A stretch of 16,110 bases of DNA, from positions 1 to 16,110 of the forward strand of contig JAFQWT010000084.1 of assembly GCA_017407375.1 (NCBI GenBank). Reading direction: 5' to 3'. The notes below the pieces were generated by a model. It was not told where the DNA came from. It was given only the letters and a program-made list of their open reading frames with translations, and ran no database searches. This document shows positions 1-7,200 of the stretch, one piece after another. Each line of letters starts with the position of its first letter. Within the stretch, counting starts at the first letter, position 1. Source of the stretch: Clostridia bacterium (GTDB lineage: Bacteria > Bacillota > Clostridia > Oscillospirales > CAG-272). Made by a program: the position numbers and the translations under genes.

Positions 1-2072
1 GCTTTGATGCCGGCATCGATACTGGTTACTGCCTGACCCTTCGGCTGCGGAATGTTCAGGGAAATGAGCAGTTTTTCAAAGACATCCCGGTTTTCCGCAC
101 GCTCAATAGCATCGCAGTCGGTGCCGATGATTTTGACCCCGCGGCGGCGGAGGGGCTCCGCCAGGTTGATGGCCGTCTGCCCGCCGAGCGAGGCCAGCGC
201 CCCCTCGGGAGCTTCAAAGTCGATGACGTTCATCACGTCCTCGGGCGTCAGCGGCTCAAAGTAGAGCTTGTCCGAGGTCGTGTAGTCGGTCGAGACGGTC
301 TCGGGGTTGTTGTTGATGATGATGGCCTCGTAGCCCGACTTTTTGATGGTCGAGACGGCGTGGACGGTGGAGTAGTCAAACTCCACGCCCTGCCCGATGC
401 GGATGGGGCCGGCGCCCAGCACCACGGCCTTTTTGCGGTTTGTGAGGCGCGACTGGTTCTCTCCCATATAGGAGGAATAGAAGTAGGGGATATAGGCGCC
501 CGCGTGCAGGGTGTCCACCATACGGAAGGCGGGCACGATGCCGCGCTCCTTGCGGAGGGCGCACACCTCAAGCTCGGAGATGCCCCAGAGCTTGGCGATA
601 TACGGGTCGGAGAAGCCGAGCACCTTGGCGGCGCGCAGGGCACCCTCATCCCTCGGCTTTTTTTTAAGGATCTCCTCCATCTCGACAATGCCGCGGATGC
701 ACTCAAGGAAGAGCTCGGTGATGGCGGTGGCCTCGTGGACCTCCCGGGTGCTCGCACCGAGGCGCAGGAGCTGGGCAACGGCAAAGATGCCGTCGGCACG
801 GAAGGTGCGGACGTACTCAAAAAGCTCGTCCCTTGTCATGCCGTCAAACTTTGCCATGTAGAGGTGGTTGACCCCGATCTCCAGCGAGCGTACCGACTTC
901 AGCATGCACTCGGAAAGCGTTGAGCCGATGCCCATGACCTCGCCCGTGGCCTTCATCTGGGTGCCAAGGATATTGGGCGCCGAGGTGAACTTATCAAAGG
1001 GGAAGCGCGGGAACTTGGCCACGATGTAGTCAAGGCGCGGCTCGGTGGCGGCGGTGGTGCCGGGCAGGTCGATCTCGCCGAGCGTCATGCCAACGGCGAT
1101 CTTGGCGGTCACGCGGGCAATGGGGTAGCCGCTGGCCTTGGAGGCAAGGGCCGAGGAGCGCGACACGCGCGGGTTGACCTCGATGAGGAAGTATTCGCCC
1201 GTCGTCGGGTGGAGGGCGTACTGCACGTTGCACCCGCCCTCAATGCCGAGGGCGCGGATGATCTTCAGGGCGCTGTCGTTGAGCATCTTAAGCTCGTGCG
1301 GGGGGAGCGAGAGGATCGGCGCCACAACGATGGAGTCGCCCGTGTGGATGCCCACGGGGTCCACGTTCTCCATCCCGCAGATCGTGATGGCGCGGTCGGT
1401 CGAGTCACGCATGACCTCAAACTCGATCTCCTTGTAGCCGCGCACGCTCTTCTCGACCAGCACCTGCCCAACGGGCGAGAGGGCAAGACCGTTCGTCACG
1501 ATCTCGACAAGCTCCTCCTCGTTGTAGGCAAAGCCGCCGCCCGTGCCGCCAAGGGTAAAGGCGGGGCGCAGGACCACGGGGTAGCCGATGTGCTCGGCGG
1601 CGGCCCTTGTATCGTCCACCGAATAGATGATCTCGGAGGGGATGGTCGGCTCACCGATCGCCTGGCTAAGCTCCCTGAACATCTCGAGGTCCTCGGCGCG
1701 CTCAATGCTCTCGCTGGGGGTACCCAGAAGCTCCACGTGGCATTCCTTGAGGACGCCGCGCTTTTCTAACTGCATGGCAAGGTTGAGGCCGGTCTGCCCG
1801 CCGATGCCGGGCACGATGGCGTCGGGCCGCTCGTGGCGGAGGATCTTGGCGATGTATTCGAGCGTCAGGGGCTCCATATACACCTTGTCGGCGATCGTCG
1901 TGTCGGTCATGATGGTGGCGGGGTTCGAGTTGCAGAGAATGACCTCGTAGCCCTCCTCCTTGAGGGCGAGGCAGGCCTGGGTGCCCGCGTAGTCGAATTC
2001 GGCCGCCTGACCGATGACGATCGGGCCTGAGCCGATGATGAGGATCTTTTTGAGATCTTGGCGTTTTGGCAT
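1..2072 (-). CDS. carB: Carbamoyl-phosphate synthase large subunit, 3' end outside window
   Basis: This subunit makes carbamoyl phosphate from bicarbonate, ammonia (from glutamine via CarA) and two ATP, in the cytosol, for pyrimidines and arginine. The visible 690 codons start MPKRQDLKKILIIGSGPIVIGQ, with a GGAGG ribosome binding site just upstream. The first half carries the ATP-grasp features GGTGGGFAYN and IEVNPRVSRSSALASKA. The second homologous half begins near residue 545 with RKKAVVLGAGPIRIGQGVEF, matching the internal duplication of the family. The family is about 1,070 residues, so roughly 380 residues, including most of the second ATP-grasp unit and the allosteric domain, lie beyond the left edge. 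It starts 35 bp after pyrC and should be co-transcribed with it. I saw no frameshift. The identification is firm; the missing C-terminus cannot be judged. Confidence 0.97.
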   Translation of the reverse strand, partial: MPKRQDLKKILIIGSGPIVIGQAAEFDYAGTQACLALKEEGYEVILCNSNPATIMTDTTIADKVYMEPLTLEYIAKILRHERPDAIVPGIGGQTGLNLAMQLEKRGVLKECHVELLGTPSESIERAEDLEMFRELSQAIGEPTIPSEIIYSVDDTRAAAEHIGYPVVLRPAFTLGGTGGGFAYNEEELVEIVTNGLALSPVGQVLVEKSVRGYKEIEFEVMRDSTDRAITICGMENVDPVGIHTGDSIVVAPILSLPPHELKMLNDSALKIIRALGIEGGCNVQYALHPTTGEYFLIEVNPRVSRSSALASKASGYPIARVTAKIAVGMTLGEIDLPGTTAATEPRLDYIVAKFPRFPFDKFTSAPNILGTQMKATGEVMGIGSTLSECMLKSVRSLEIGVNHLYMAKFDGMTRDELFEYVRTFRADGIFAVAQLLRLGASTREVHEATAITELFLECIRGIVEMEEILKKKPRDEGALRAAKVLGFSDPYIAKLWGISELEVCALRKERGIVPAFRMVDTLHAGAYIPYFYSSYMGENQSRLTNRKKAVVLGAGPIRIGQGVEFDYSTVHAVSTIKKSGYEAIIINNNPETVSTDYTTSDKLYFEPLTPEDVMNVIDFEAPEGALASLGGQTAINLAEPLRRRGVKIIGTDCDAIERAENRDVFEKLLISLNIPQPKGQAVTSIDAGIK

Positions 2073-2107
2073 GGGTGTGTCCTCCGTTTAGTGTATGTCA
2101 AATTTTT

Positions 2108-3301
2108 TTATTTCTCGTAGACCGCACGTCCCCCGGCGACCGTCAGGTGGTTGACACCGAAAAGGCGCTCCCCAAGGAAGGGGGTGGCGTGACCCTTGGA
2201 GAGGAGGTCGGCCTCGTCCACCGTAAACTCCTCGTCAAGGGCAAAGAGGGAAAAGCCGTCAAGCGGCAGGGAGAAGCGGCGGCGCGGCGCCGTCACCAGG
2301 GCGTCCAGCACGCGCAAAAGCGGCACCGTGCCCGTCCTCACAAGGTGGGTGTAGACCGTCGGAAAGGCCGTCTCCAGCCCCACGATCCCAAAGGCGCTCC
2401 CCGCAAGGCCGCGGCTCTTTTCCTCGGCAGAATGGGGGGCGTGATCGGTGGCCAGCATATCGACCGTCCCGTCGATGAGCCCCTCGACCAGCGCCAGGCG
2501 GTCGGCGGCGGCACGCAGGGGCGGGTTCATCTTGTAGCGCCCGTCCTCGCAAAGGTCACCGTCATCCATCACCAGGTAGTGCGGCCCCGTCTCACACGTG
2601 ACGTCCGCCCCGCGGGCCTTGGCCGCGCGAATGAGGGCGACGCTCTCCTTTGTGGAGATGTGGCAAAGGTGCAGGGGACAGCCGGTCCTTTCGGAAAGGT
2701 AGATATCGCGCTCGACCTCGGCGTACTCGCTCTCGGAGGAGATGCCGCGGTGACCGTGGGCGCGGGCGTACTCCCCGTCGTGGATGTACCCGCCGTTAAG
2801 GAGGGAATTGACCTCGCAATGCGCCACGATCGGACGCCCGAGCGCCCTTGCGCGCTCCATGGCCGCCTTCATCATTTCCTCGCTCTGCACGCCGCGGCCG
2901 TCATCGGAAAAGCCCGCCACGTCAGGCGCCATGGCCTCCATGTCGGCAAGCTCCTCACCCCGCTCCCCGCGCGTGATCGCCCCGATCGGGGTGACGTCGA
3001 TCACCGCATCGCGGCGGATGATGTCAAGCTGAAGGTCCAGCGTCTCGCGGCTGTCGGGCACGGGGGAGAGGTTGGGCATCGTGAGGACCGAGGTGTAGCC
3101 GCCGTGCGCTGCCGCACGGGAGCCCGTGGCCACCGTCTCCTTATAAGAAAAGCCCGGCTCACGGAAGTGCACGTGCACGTCGCAAAAGCCGGGAAAAACG
3201 GTATAAGAGGAAGTGGGAAAAGAGCGCCCGCTCTCGGAGAGAAAACGGGTAGCACAGCTATGGGCATAGGCCATCGCTTCCTTGATCGTCATCGGCTTCA
3301 T
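2108..3301 (-). CDS. pyrC: Dihydroorotase (type I)
   Basis: This zinc amidohydrolase cyclises N-carbamoyl-aspartate to dihydroorotate, the third step of pyrimidine synthesis. The 397-residue protein has the family motifs in order: DVHVHFREPG (41-50, metal histidines 43 and 45), KETVATG (54-60), MPNLSPVPDS (75-84), FSDDGRGVQ (131-139, bridging Asp), VAHCE (His161), HISTKES (His214), CETGPHYL (236-243), KMNPPLR (257-263) and DMLATDHAPHS (Asp286). I chose the start at 3301 because AAGGAG lies 7 bases upstream. The reading frame stays open to 3562, but that stretch overlaps pyrR and has no family similarity. The N-terminus is unusual: the metal motif comes about 16 residues earlier than in typical type I enzymes, and the usual N-terminal strands are not recognisable. 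It lies 25 bp downstream of pyrR. pyrB is not adjacent. Confidence 0.95.
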   Translation of the reverse strand: MKPMTIKEAMAYAHSCATRFLSESGRSFPTSSYTVFPGFCDVHVHFREPGFSYKETVATGSRAAAHGGYTSVLTMPNLSPVPDSRETLDLQLDIIRRDAVIDVTPIGAITRGERGEELADMEAMAPDVAGFSDDGRGVQSEEMMKAAMERARALGRPIVAHCEVNSLLNGGYIHDGEYARAHGHRGISSESEYAEVERDIYLSERTGCPLHLCHISTKESVALIRAAKARGADVTCETGPHYLVMDDGDLCEDGRYKMNPPLRAAADRLALVEGLIDGTVDMLATDHAPHSAEEKSRGLAGSAFGIVGLETAFPTVYTHLVRTGTVPLLRVLDALVTAPRRRFSLPLDGFSLFALDEEFTVDEADLLSKGHATPFLGERLFGVNHLTVAGGRAVYEK

Positions 3302-3326
3302 GGGGGTGCTCCTTTTCCTTTTTGTT

Positions 3327-3863
3327 TTATAGCTCGCAGATGTAGGCGCCGTCCTCACCGTCACACTCGGTAAGCAGCACCGAGATCTTTTCGGTCTTGG
3401 AGGTCGGCACGTTTTTGCCCACGTGGTCAGGGCGGATGGGCAGCTCACGGTGCCCGCGGTCAACCAAAACGGCCAGGCGGATGGCGCCCGCGCGCCCGGC
3501 GGCAAACACCGCCTCCATGGCGGCCCGCGCCGTGCGGCCCGTGTAAAGCACGTCGTCCACAATGATCACAGTGCGCCCCGTGACGTCACAGGGGAAAAAG
3601 CATTCGCCCACCGTGCCCTCGCGCTCCGCCTCGGTCAGATCGTCCCGGTGGTGCGTGACGTCAAGGTGGCCAACGGGGACGCGGATGCCCTCAAAGCGGT
3701 AAAGGTTGTCCGAAAGCCGCCGGGCCAGCGGCACGCCGCGGGTCTTGACACCGAGAAGGCAAAGGTCCTCGGCGCCGTGGCTCCGCTCGATGATCTCATG
3801 CGTGATGCGCGCCAGCGCACGGGAGATGCCCTCCGCATCTAAGATCTGGGTCTTCTTTTGCAT
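3327..3863 (-). CDS. pyrR: Pyrimidine operon attenuation protein / uracil phosphoribosyltransferase
   Basis: PyrR binds a hairpin in pyr mRNA when UMP or UTP is plentiful and so favours transcription termination; family members often also have uracil phosphoribosyltransferase activity. The protein is 178 residues, the usual size. It has the PRPP-binding loop VIIVDDVLYTGRT at 99-111, the early segment GVKTRGVPLARRL at 38-50, and a C-terminal LVDRGHRELPIRPDHVGKN stretch typical of PyrR. The start at 3863 is set by GGAGG about 5-6 bases upstream. The frame is open to 4115, but this would run through the promoter and attenuator and is not translated sequence. It is the first gene of the pyr transcript and sits directly after its own attenuator, implying feedback control of itself and the genes behind it. 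Confidence 0.96.
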   Translation of the reverse strand: MQKKTQILDAEGISRALARITHEIIERSHGAEDLCLLGVKTRGVPLARRLSDNLYRFEGIRVPVGHLDVTHHRDDLTEAEREGTVGECFFPCDVTGRTVIIVDDVLYTGRTARAAMEAVFAAGRAGAIRLAVLVDRGHRELPIRPDHVGKNVPTSKTEKISVLLTECDGEDGAYICEL

Positions 3864-3874
3864 TCCGCCCTCCG

Positions 3875-3906
3875 AAAAAACAAAAAGTCCTGTCACCGAC
3901 AGGGCT
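3875..3906 (-). terminator. Attenuator terminator hairpin upstream of pyrR
   Basis: The stem CCTGTC (3903-3898) pairs with GACAGG (3894-3889) across a GGT loop. It is extended by AG/CT pairs past one mismatch and followed by a U-rich tract TTTTTGTTTTTT (3886-3875). It lies 12 bases before the pyrR start codon, so termination here would stop the whole pyr transcript. Confidence 0.92.
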
Positions 3907-3980
3907 CGCAAAACCATAGACCTCACCCAAAGGGTGACGCCCGCGCTATGAGAACCTTGTCGGCCTCTCGGTGCCGACTT
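3875..3980 (-). promoter_or_regulatory. PyrR-dependent transcription attenuator in the pyr leader
   Basis: Read on the minus strand, the leader holds three competing structures. The first is a hairpin with stem GTCGGC (3978-3973) and GCCGAC (3964-3959) and loop ACCGAGAG, which matches the CNGAGAGG core of known PyrR-binding loops and is followed by AAGG. The last is the terminator at 3906-3875. Between them, bases 3964-3952 can pair with 3907-3895 over 13 positions with one mismatch and two G-U pairs, joining the 3' arm of the PyrR hairpin to the 5' arm of the terminator. That is the classic antiterminator. Its loop contains a 6-bp hairpin (3937-3923). Expected logic: PyrR with UMP stabilises the first hairpin, the terminator forms, and pyr expression falls. 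The pairing is seen in the sequence; the control is inferred from the B. subtilis family. Confidence 0.93.
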
Positions 3981-3999
3981 AAAGATCAATGTTGAACCT

Positions 4000-4028
4000 A
4001 TTATAGCACCGCCCCCCCGCTTTGTCAA
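4000..4028 (-). promoter_or_regulatory. pyr operon promoter
   Basis: On the minus strand, TTGACA (4028-4023) and TATAAT (4005-4000) are separated by exactly 17 bases, a perfect sigma-70/sigma-A match. Transcription should begin near 3993, about 15 bases before the PyrR-binding hairpin. With such a strong promoter, control would rest mainly on the attenuator. Confidence 0.92.
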
Positions 4029-4082
4029 GGGGGCGGGAGCGCCCCCCGGAAAAATATTTATATTTTTCCCCCGCCGGGCGGG
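4029..4082. repeat. Three adjacent inverted repeats between divergent promoters
   Basis: Three palindromes lie end to end. GGGGGCG/CGCCCCC surrounds GGAG at 4029-4046. A perfect AT-rich 10-bp inverted repeat (GGAAAAATAT and ATATTTTTCC, 2-base centre) is at 4048-4069. CCCGCC/GGCGGG with a single-base centre is at 4070-4082. The first abuts the -35 box of the pyr promoter; the group lies about 55-105 bp upstream of the glycosidase operon promoter. The AT-rich palindrome is a reasonable operator candidate for a dimeric regulator, or the group could be structured DNA with no regulator. No protein partner is visible in the window. Confidence 0.6.
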
Positions 4083-4135
4083 AAGTAAAATCCATAAGCC
4101 AAAGAAATAATCCATAAAAAAATATCCCCGCGTTC

Positions 4136-4164
4136 TTGAAAGGCACGCGCGCGTATGCTATAAT
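4136..4164 (+). promoter_or_regulatory. Promoter of the GH2 carbohydrate operon
   Basis: TTGAAA (4136-4141) and TATAAT (4159-4164) have a 17-base spacer, a near-consensus sigma-A promoter. Transcription should begin near 4171, giving a leader of about 40 bases before the start codon at 4212. I see no attenuator or riboswitch in this short leader. Confidence 0.88.
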
Positions 4165-4211
4165 CAAAAAAAGAAGACCCGAAAGTGAAACCAATGAAAA
4201 GGAGACACCCT

Positions 4212-5954
4212 ATGATCCGTATGTTTGACACCGGCAGGAAGAGCGTTACCGAGCTTGGCTCCTGGCGGATGAAGCCCGACTTTGACGGCGTTGGCAAGGC
4301 CGAGGAGTGGTACAAAAACCCGCCCGCCGACCTCCGCCTCACCACCGTTCCCTCGTGCTGGAACCTGGAGCTTGACCTCTTTACCTACACGGGTGACGTC
4401 TGGTACTTTACCGAGTTTGTCGCCGAGACCGAGAACGTCCGTCTCGTCTTCGGTGCGGTCAACAACGAGTGTGACGTGTGGGTGGACGGCGCCCCCGTCA
4501 CCTCGCACTACGGCGCCTTTATGGAGTTTTCCGTCAAGCTCCCGCACGTCGGTATCGGCAAGCACACCCTTGCCGTCCGCGTGAGCGCCTACCATAACCT
4601 TGAGGACACCATCCCGCTCGAGCGCGTGGACTGGTACAACTGGGGCGGCCTCATCCGCGCCGTGGAGCTTCACGGCTTTGGTGCGGCCGAGATCGTCCGC
4701 TACCGCGTGTACTATGACCTTGACGTTGGGGCCCGCGCGGCGGACGTCCGCGCCGAGATTACGCTCTCGTCCTTTGGCGGGGCCGTGACCGATACCCTTA
4801 CCTTCTCGCTCGGCGGCAAGAGCGTCAAGGAGACCGTCACCGTGACGGGCGAGGAGACCTTCACGCTGGAGCTTGGCCGCCTTGAGGACCTCAAGCTCTG
4901 GGACATCTTCGAGGGTAACCTCTATATGGCCGAGGTCACCTTTGCGGGCGACTGCCTCCGTGAGCGCATCGGCTTCCGTGAGTTCCGTACCGAGGGGCGG
5001 CACCTTATGCTGAACGGCCGCCGCGTGGAGCTGCGCGGCGTCAACCGTCACGAGGACCATCCCGTCACGGGCTTTGCCATGGCCCCCGCCATGATCAAGC
5101 GCGACCTTGACATCATCCGCAAAACGGGCTGCAACATGGTGCGCGGCTCGCACTACCCGAACTCCAAGCTCACGCTTGACCTTCTTGACGAGATGGGCTT
5201 CCTCTTCTGGGAGGAGATCCCGATGTGGGGCTTTGACCCCGCCGCGCTGGCCCGTCCCCTTGTGCATCAGCGCGCCGTTGCAATGCATCACGAGATGATC
5301 GCGCGTGACTTCAACCACCCCGCCATCGTCATCTGGGGTATGGAGAACGAGGCCAACACGGGGTGCGATGCCTCGCCCGAGCTTCTGAAGCTCCTCTACG
5401 CCACCGTCAAGGGGCTGGACTCCACCCGCGTCGTTACCTACGCCTGCAACCGTCCCCAGGACGACATCTGCATGGAGTACTGCGACATGATCTCGATCAA
5501 CGTGTACCCCGTCTGGTACGGCAACATCTTGAACGGCGGCTCCCCCAGCGAGCCCGAGATCTGGCCCGCCTTTATTGACAAGTTTGAAGAGCGCCTCATC
5601 TCGCGCGGCCTCAACGAAAAGCCCCTCGTCATCTCGGAGTTCGGCGTTGGCGGCATTCCCGGCAACAACGATCCCTTTGCCGCCGTCCGCTGGACCGAGG
5701 AGTACCAGGAGGATTACTACCGCCGCGCCCTGCCGCTCATTATGAAGAACCACCGCACGGCGGGCACCATCATCTGGCAGTATTGCGACACGCGCTCGGC
5801 CATTCTCAAGCTGATGGCGCTCCAGCGTCCCCGCAGCTTCAACAACAAGGGGCTTCTCAGCGAATACCGCGTTCCGAAGCGCGCCTGGTACACCGTGAAG
5901 GGGCTGTACGAGGCCACACTTCCCGACGGCATTCCTGCGGATAAGGAGGATTAA
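4212..5954 (+). CDS. Glycoside hydrolase family 2, probable cytosolic beta-glucuronidase
   Basis: This is a 580-residue retaining glycosidase of GH2: an N-terminal jelly-roll (about 1-160, with TVPSCWNLE and WYFTEF), an immunoglobulin-like domain (about 165-255) and a TIM barrel. The barrel has GVNRHEDHPVTG, the acid/base Glu380 in IWGMENEANTG and the nucleophile Glu476 in VISEFGVGG. After the nucleophile comes NNKG (Asn544, Lys546) followed by LLSEYRVPKRA, which matches the NxK motif that recognises the carboxylate of glucuronic acid in bacterial beta-glucuronidases. The spacings between these residues resemble those in the E. coli enzyme. The start at 4212 is favoured by AAGGAG 7 bases upstream; GTG 4185 and ATG 4194 lack a good site. 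There is no signal peptide. Arginine codons are almost all CGC or CGT, suggesting good expression. Beta-galactosidase or galacturonidase activity remains possible. Confidence 0.88.
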   Translation: MIRMFDTGRKSVTELGSWRMKPDFDGVGKAEEWYKNPPADLRLTTVPSCWNLELDLFTYTGDVWYFTEFVAETENVRLVFGAVNNECDVWVDGAPVTSHYGAFMEFSVKLPHVGIGKHTLAVRVSAYHNLEDTIPLERVDWYNWGGLIRAVELHGFGAAEIVRYRVYYDLDVGARAADVRAEITLSSFGGAVTDTLTFSLGGKSVKETVTVTGEETFTLELGRLEDLKLWDIFEGNLYMAEVTFAGDCLRERIGFREFRTEGRHLMLNGRRVELRGVNRHEDHPVTGFAMAPAMIKRDLDIIRKTGCNMVRGSHYPNSKLTLDLLDEMGFLFWEEIPMWGFDPAALARPLVHQRAVAMHHEMIARDFNHPAIVIWGMENEANTGCDASPELLKLLYATVKGLDSTRVVTYACNRPQDDICMEYCDMISINVYPVWYGNILNGGSPSEPEIWPAFIDKFEERLISRGLNEKPLVISEFGVGGIPGNNDPFAAVRWTEEYQEDYYRRALPLIMKNHRTAGTIIWQYCDTRSAILKLMALQRPRSFNNKGLLSEYRVPKRAWYTVKGLYEATLPDGIPADKED

Positions 5955-5955
5955 T

Positions 5956-7164
5956 ATGAAGTATTCTTTACAATTTGACGGGGTTATCGACCCCAAGGCC
6001 CCCGTGCGGAGCATCACCCCCGCCGAGGGAGAATGGTTCTTCGGCTATTACGATCTTCTCGCGTATTCGCCCGATGACCGCCGCCACCTTGTGAACCGCC
6101 TGCCGTTTGGTGACCACATCAACGGCCCTGACGACGTCCTCGGCCTTGGCGAGATCGACCTCCGAACGGGGGAGTACCGTGAGTTTGCCACCACCAAGGC
6201 CTGGTCCTTCCAGCAGGGGGCGATGCTCCAGTACGCGGGCAACGGCAAAAACACCGTGTTCTATAATATCTATGACGAGGAGGCGCGCACCCACCGCATG
6301 GTGCGCCACGACCTTGACACGGGCAAAAAGGACCTCGCCGACAGGGCCTGCGCCACGGTCGCCTCGGGTGCGCGGTACGGCCTTGCCGTGAGCTTTGCGC
6401 GTATCTGGGACTTCCGCAAGGGCTACGGCTACTGCAACCTTGCCGACCCCAACGCCGCCGTGCCCCAGCCCGCCGATGACGGCATCTTCCTCTGCGATTT
6501 TGACAACGGCACCTCAAAGCTCCTTGCCGATTACCGGCGTATGGCCAAGGACTTCCCGATCCCCGGCCGCGAGGACGGCAAGTTCGTTGTCAACCACATC
6601 ACCTTCAACCCCTCGGGCACCAAGTACCTCTTCCTTCTCCGCAATTTCCCAACGCCCACCGACAAGACCTGGTCGACCTCGCTCATCGTCGGTGACCTTG
6701 AGGGCAACCTCTGGCCCACGATGATGGACACGATGGTCTCGCACTACTACTGGAAGGACGACGATCACATCATCGCCTTCTGCCGTCCCGTCGGCGGTGT
6801 GAACGGCCACTACCTCATTGACGCGCGTGACGGCTCGGTCGAGCCCGCGGGCAGCGAGATCTACAACAAAAACGGCTACCACCTTGCCTCCGACACGCAC
6901 TGCAGCTACTCGCCCGACGGCCGCTTCCTTGTGGGAGACGATTACCCCTCGCCCGACGGCGTGCGCCGCATTCGTATCGACGACCTGAAGACCGGCCGCT
7001 CGGGCATGCTCCTCTCGACCTACTCGCCCTGGGGCAAGGACCCCGAGATCCGCACCGATCTCCACGCCCGCTTCAGCCGCGACAGCAAGCGCCTCTCGTT
7101 TGACGCGATGGCGCGCGGACGCCGCGAGATCTTTGAGGTCGACCTGACGCAGCTCGATCTGTAA
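5956..7164 (+). CDS. Beta-propeller protein, oligogalacturonate lyase-like
   Basis: This 402-residue protein has repeated propeller-type segments ending in SPDD, NPSGTKYLF, SPDGRFLVGD and SRDSKRLSFDA, as in TolB/WD40-like propellers and the PL22 oligogalacturonate lyases. Family-like landmarks are FFGYYDLLAYSPDDR near the N-terminus, WSFQQGAMLQY (83-93) and KGYGYCNL (155-162). Histidines recur at comparable positions: NHITF (214), SHYYW (263), DTHCSYSPDG (315) and TDLHARFS (370). PL22 enzymes use several histidines for a metal and a catalytic base, so lyase activity on uronate oligomers is plausible but not shown. The gene begins 1 bp after the GH2 stop and its AAGGAGGA site lies inside the GH2 coding end, so translation is probably coupled. 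It has no signal peptide. It could instead be a non-catalytic or otherwise specific propeller, as many relatives are unannotated. Confidence 0.72.
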   Translation: MKYSLQFDGVIDPKAPVRSITPAEGEWFFGYYDLLAYSPDDRRHLVNRLPFGDHINGPDDVLGLGEIDLRTGEYREFATTKAWSFQQGAMLQYAGNGKNTVFYNIYDEEARTHRMVRHDLDTGKKDLADRACATVASGARYGLAVSFARIWDFRKGYGYCNLADPNAAVPQPADDGIFLCDFDNGTSKLLADYRRMAKDFPIPGREDGKFVVNHITFNPSGTKYLFLLRNFPTPTDKTWSTSLIVGDLEGNLWPTMMDTMVSHYYWKDDDHIIAFCRPVGGVNGHYLIDARDGSVEPAGSEIYNKNGYHLASDTHCSYSPDGRFLVGDDYPSPDGVRRIRIDDLKTGRSGMLLSTYSPWGKDPEIRTDLHARFSRDSKRLSFDAMARGRREIFEVDLTQLDL

Positions 7165-7200
7165 AAGAAATCGCCCTAAAGGATCGATCGGAGGGATATT

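Noticed and set aside
2066..3373. A 435-codon plus-strand ORF opposite pyrC
   Set aside because: It is an antisense shadow; pyrC carries all catalytic motifs on the other strand.
3864..4115. In-frame N-terminal extension of pyrR
   Set aside because: It covers the promoter, the PyrR-binding hairpin and the terminator, so it is leader RNA rather than coding sequence, and PyrR proteins begin at the chosen methionine.
4164..6017. A 617-codon minus-strand ORF opposite the GH2 gene
   Set aside because: It is a shadow of a GC-rich coding frame: it has no recognisable domains, is low-complexity, and overlaps a well-supported GH2 gene and its promoter.
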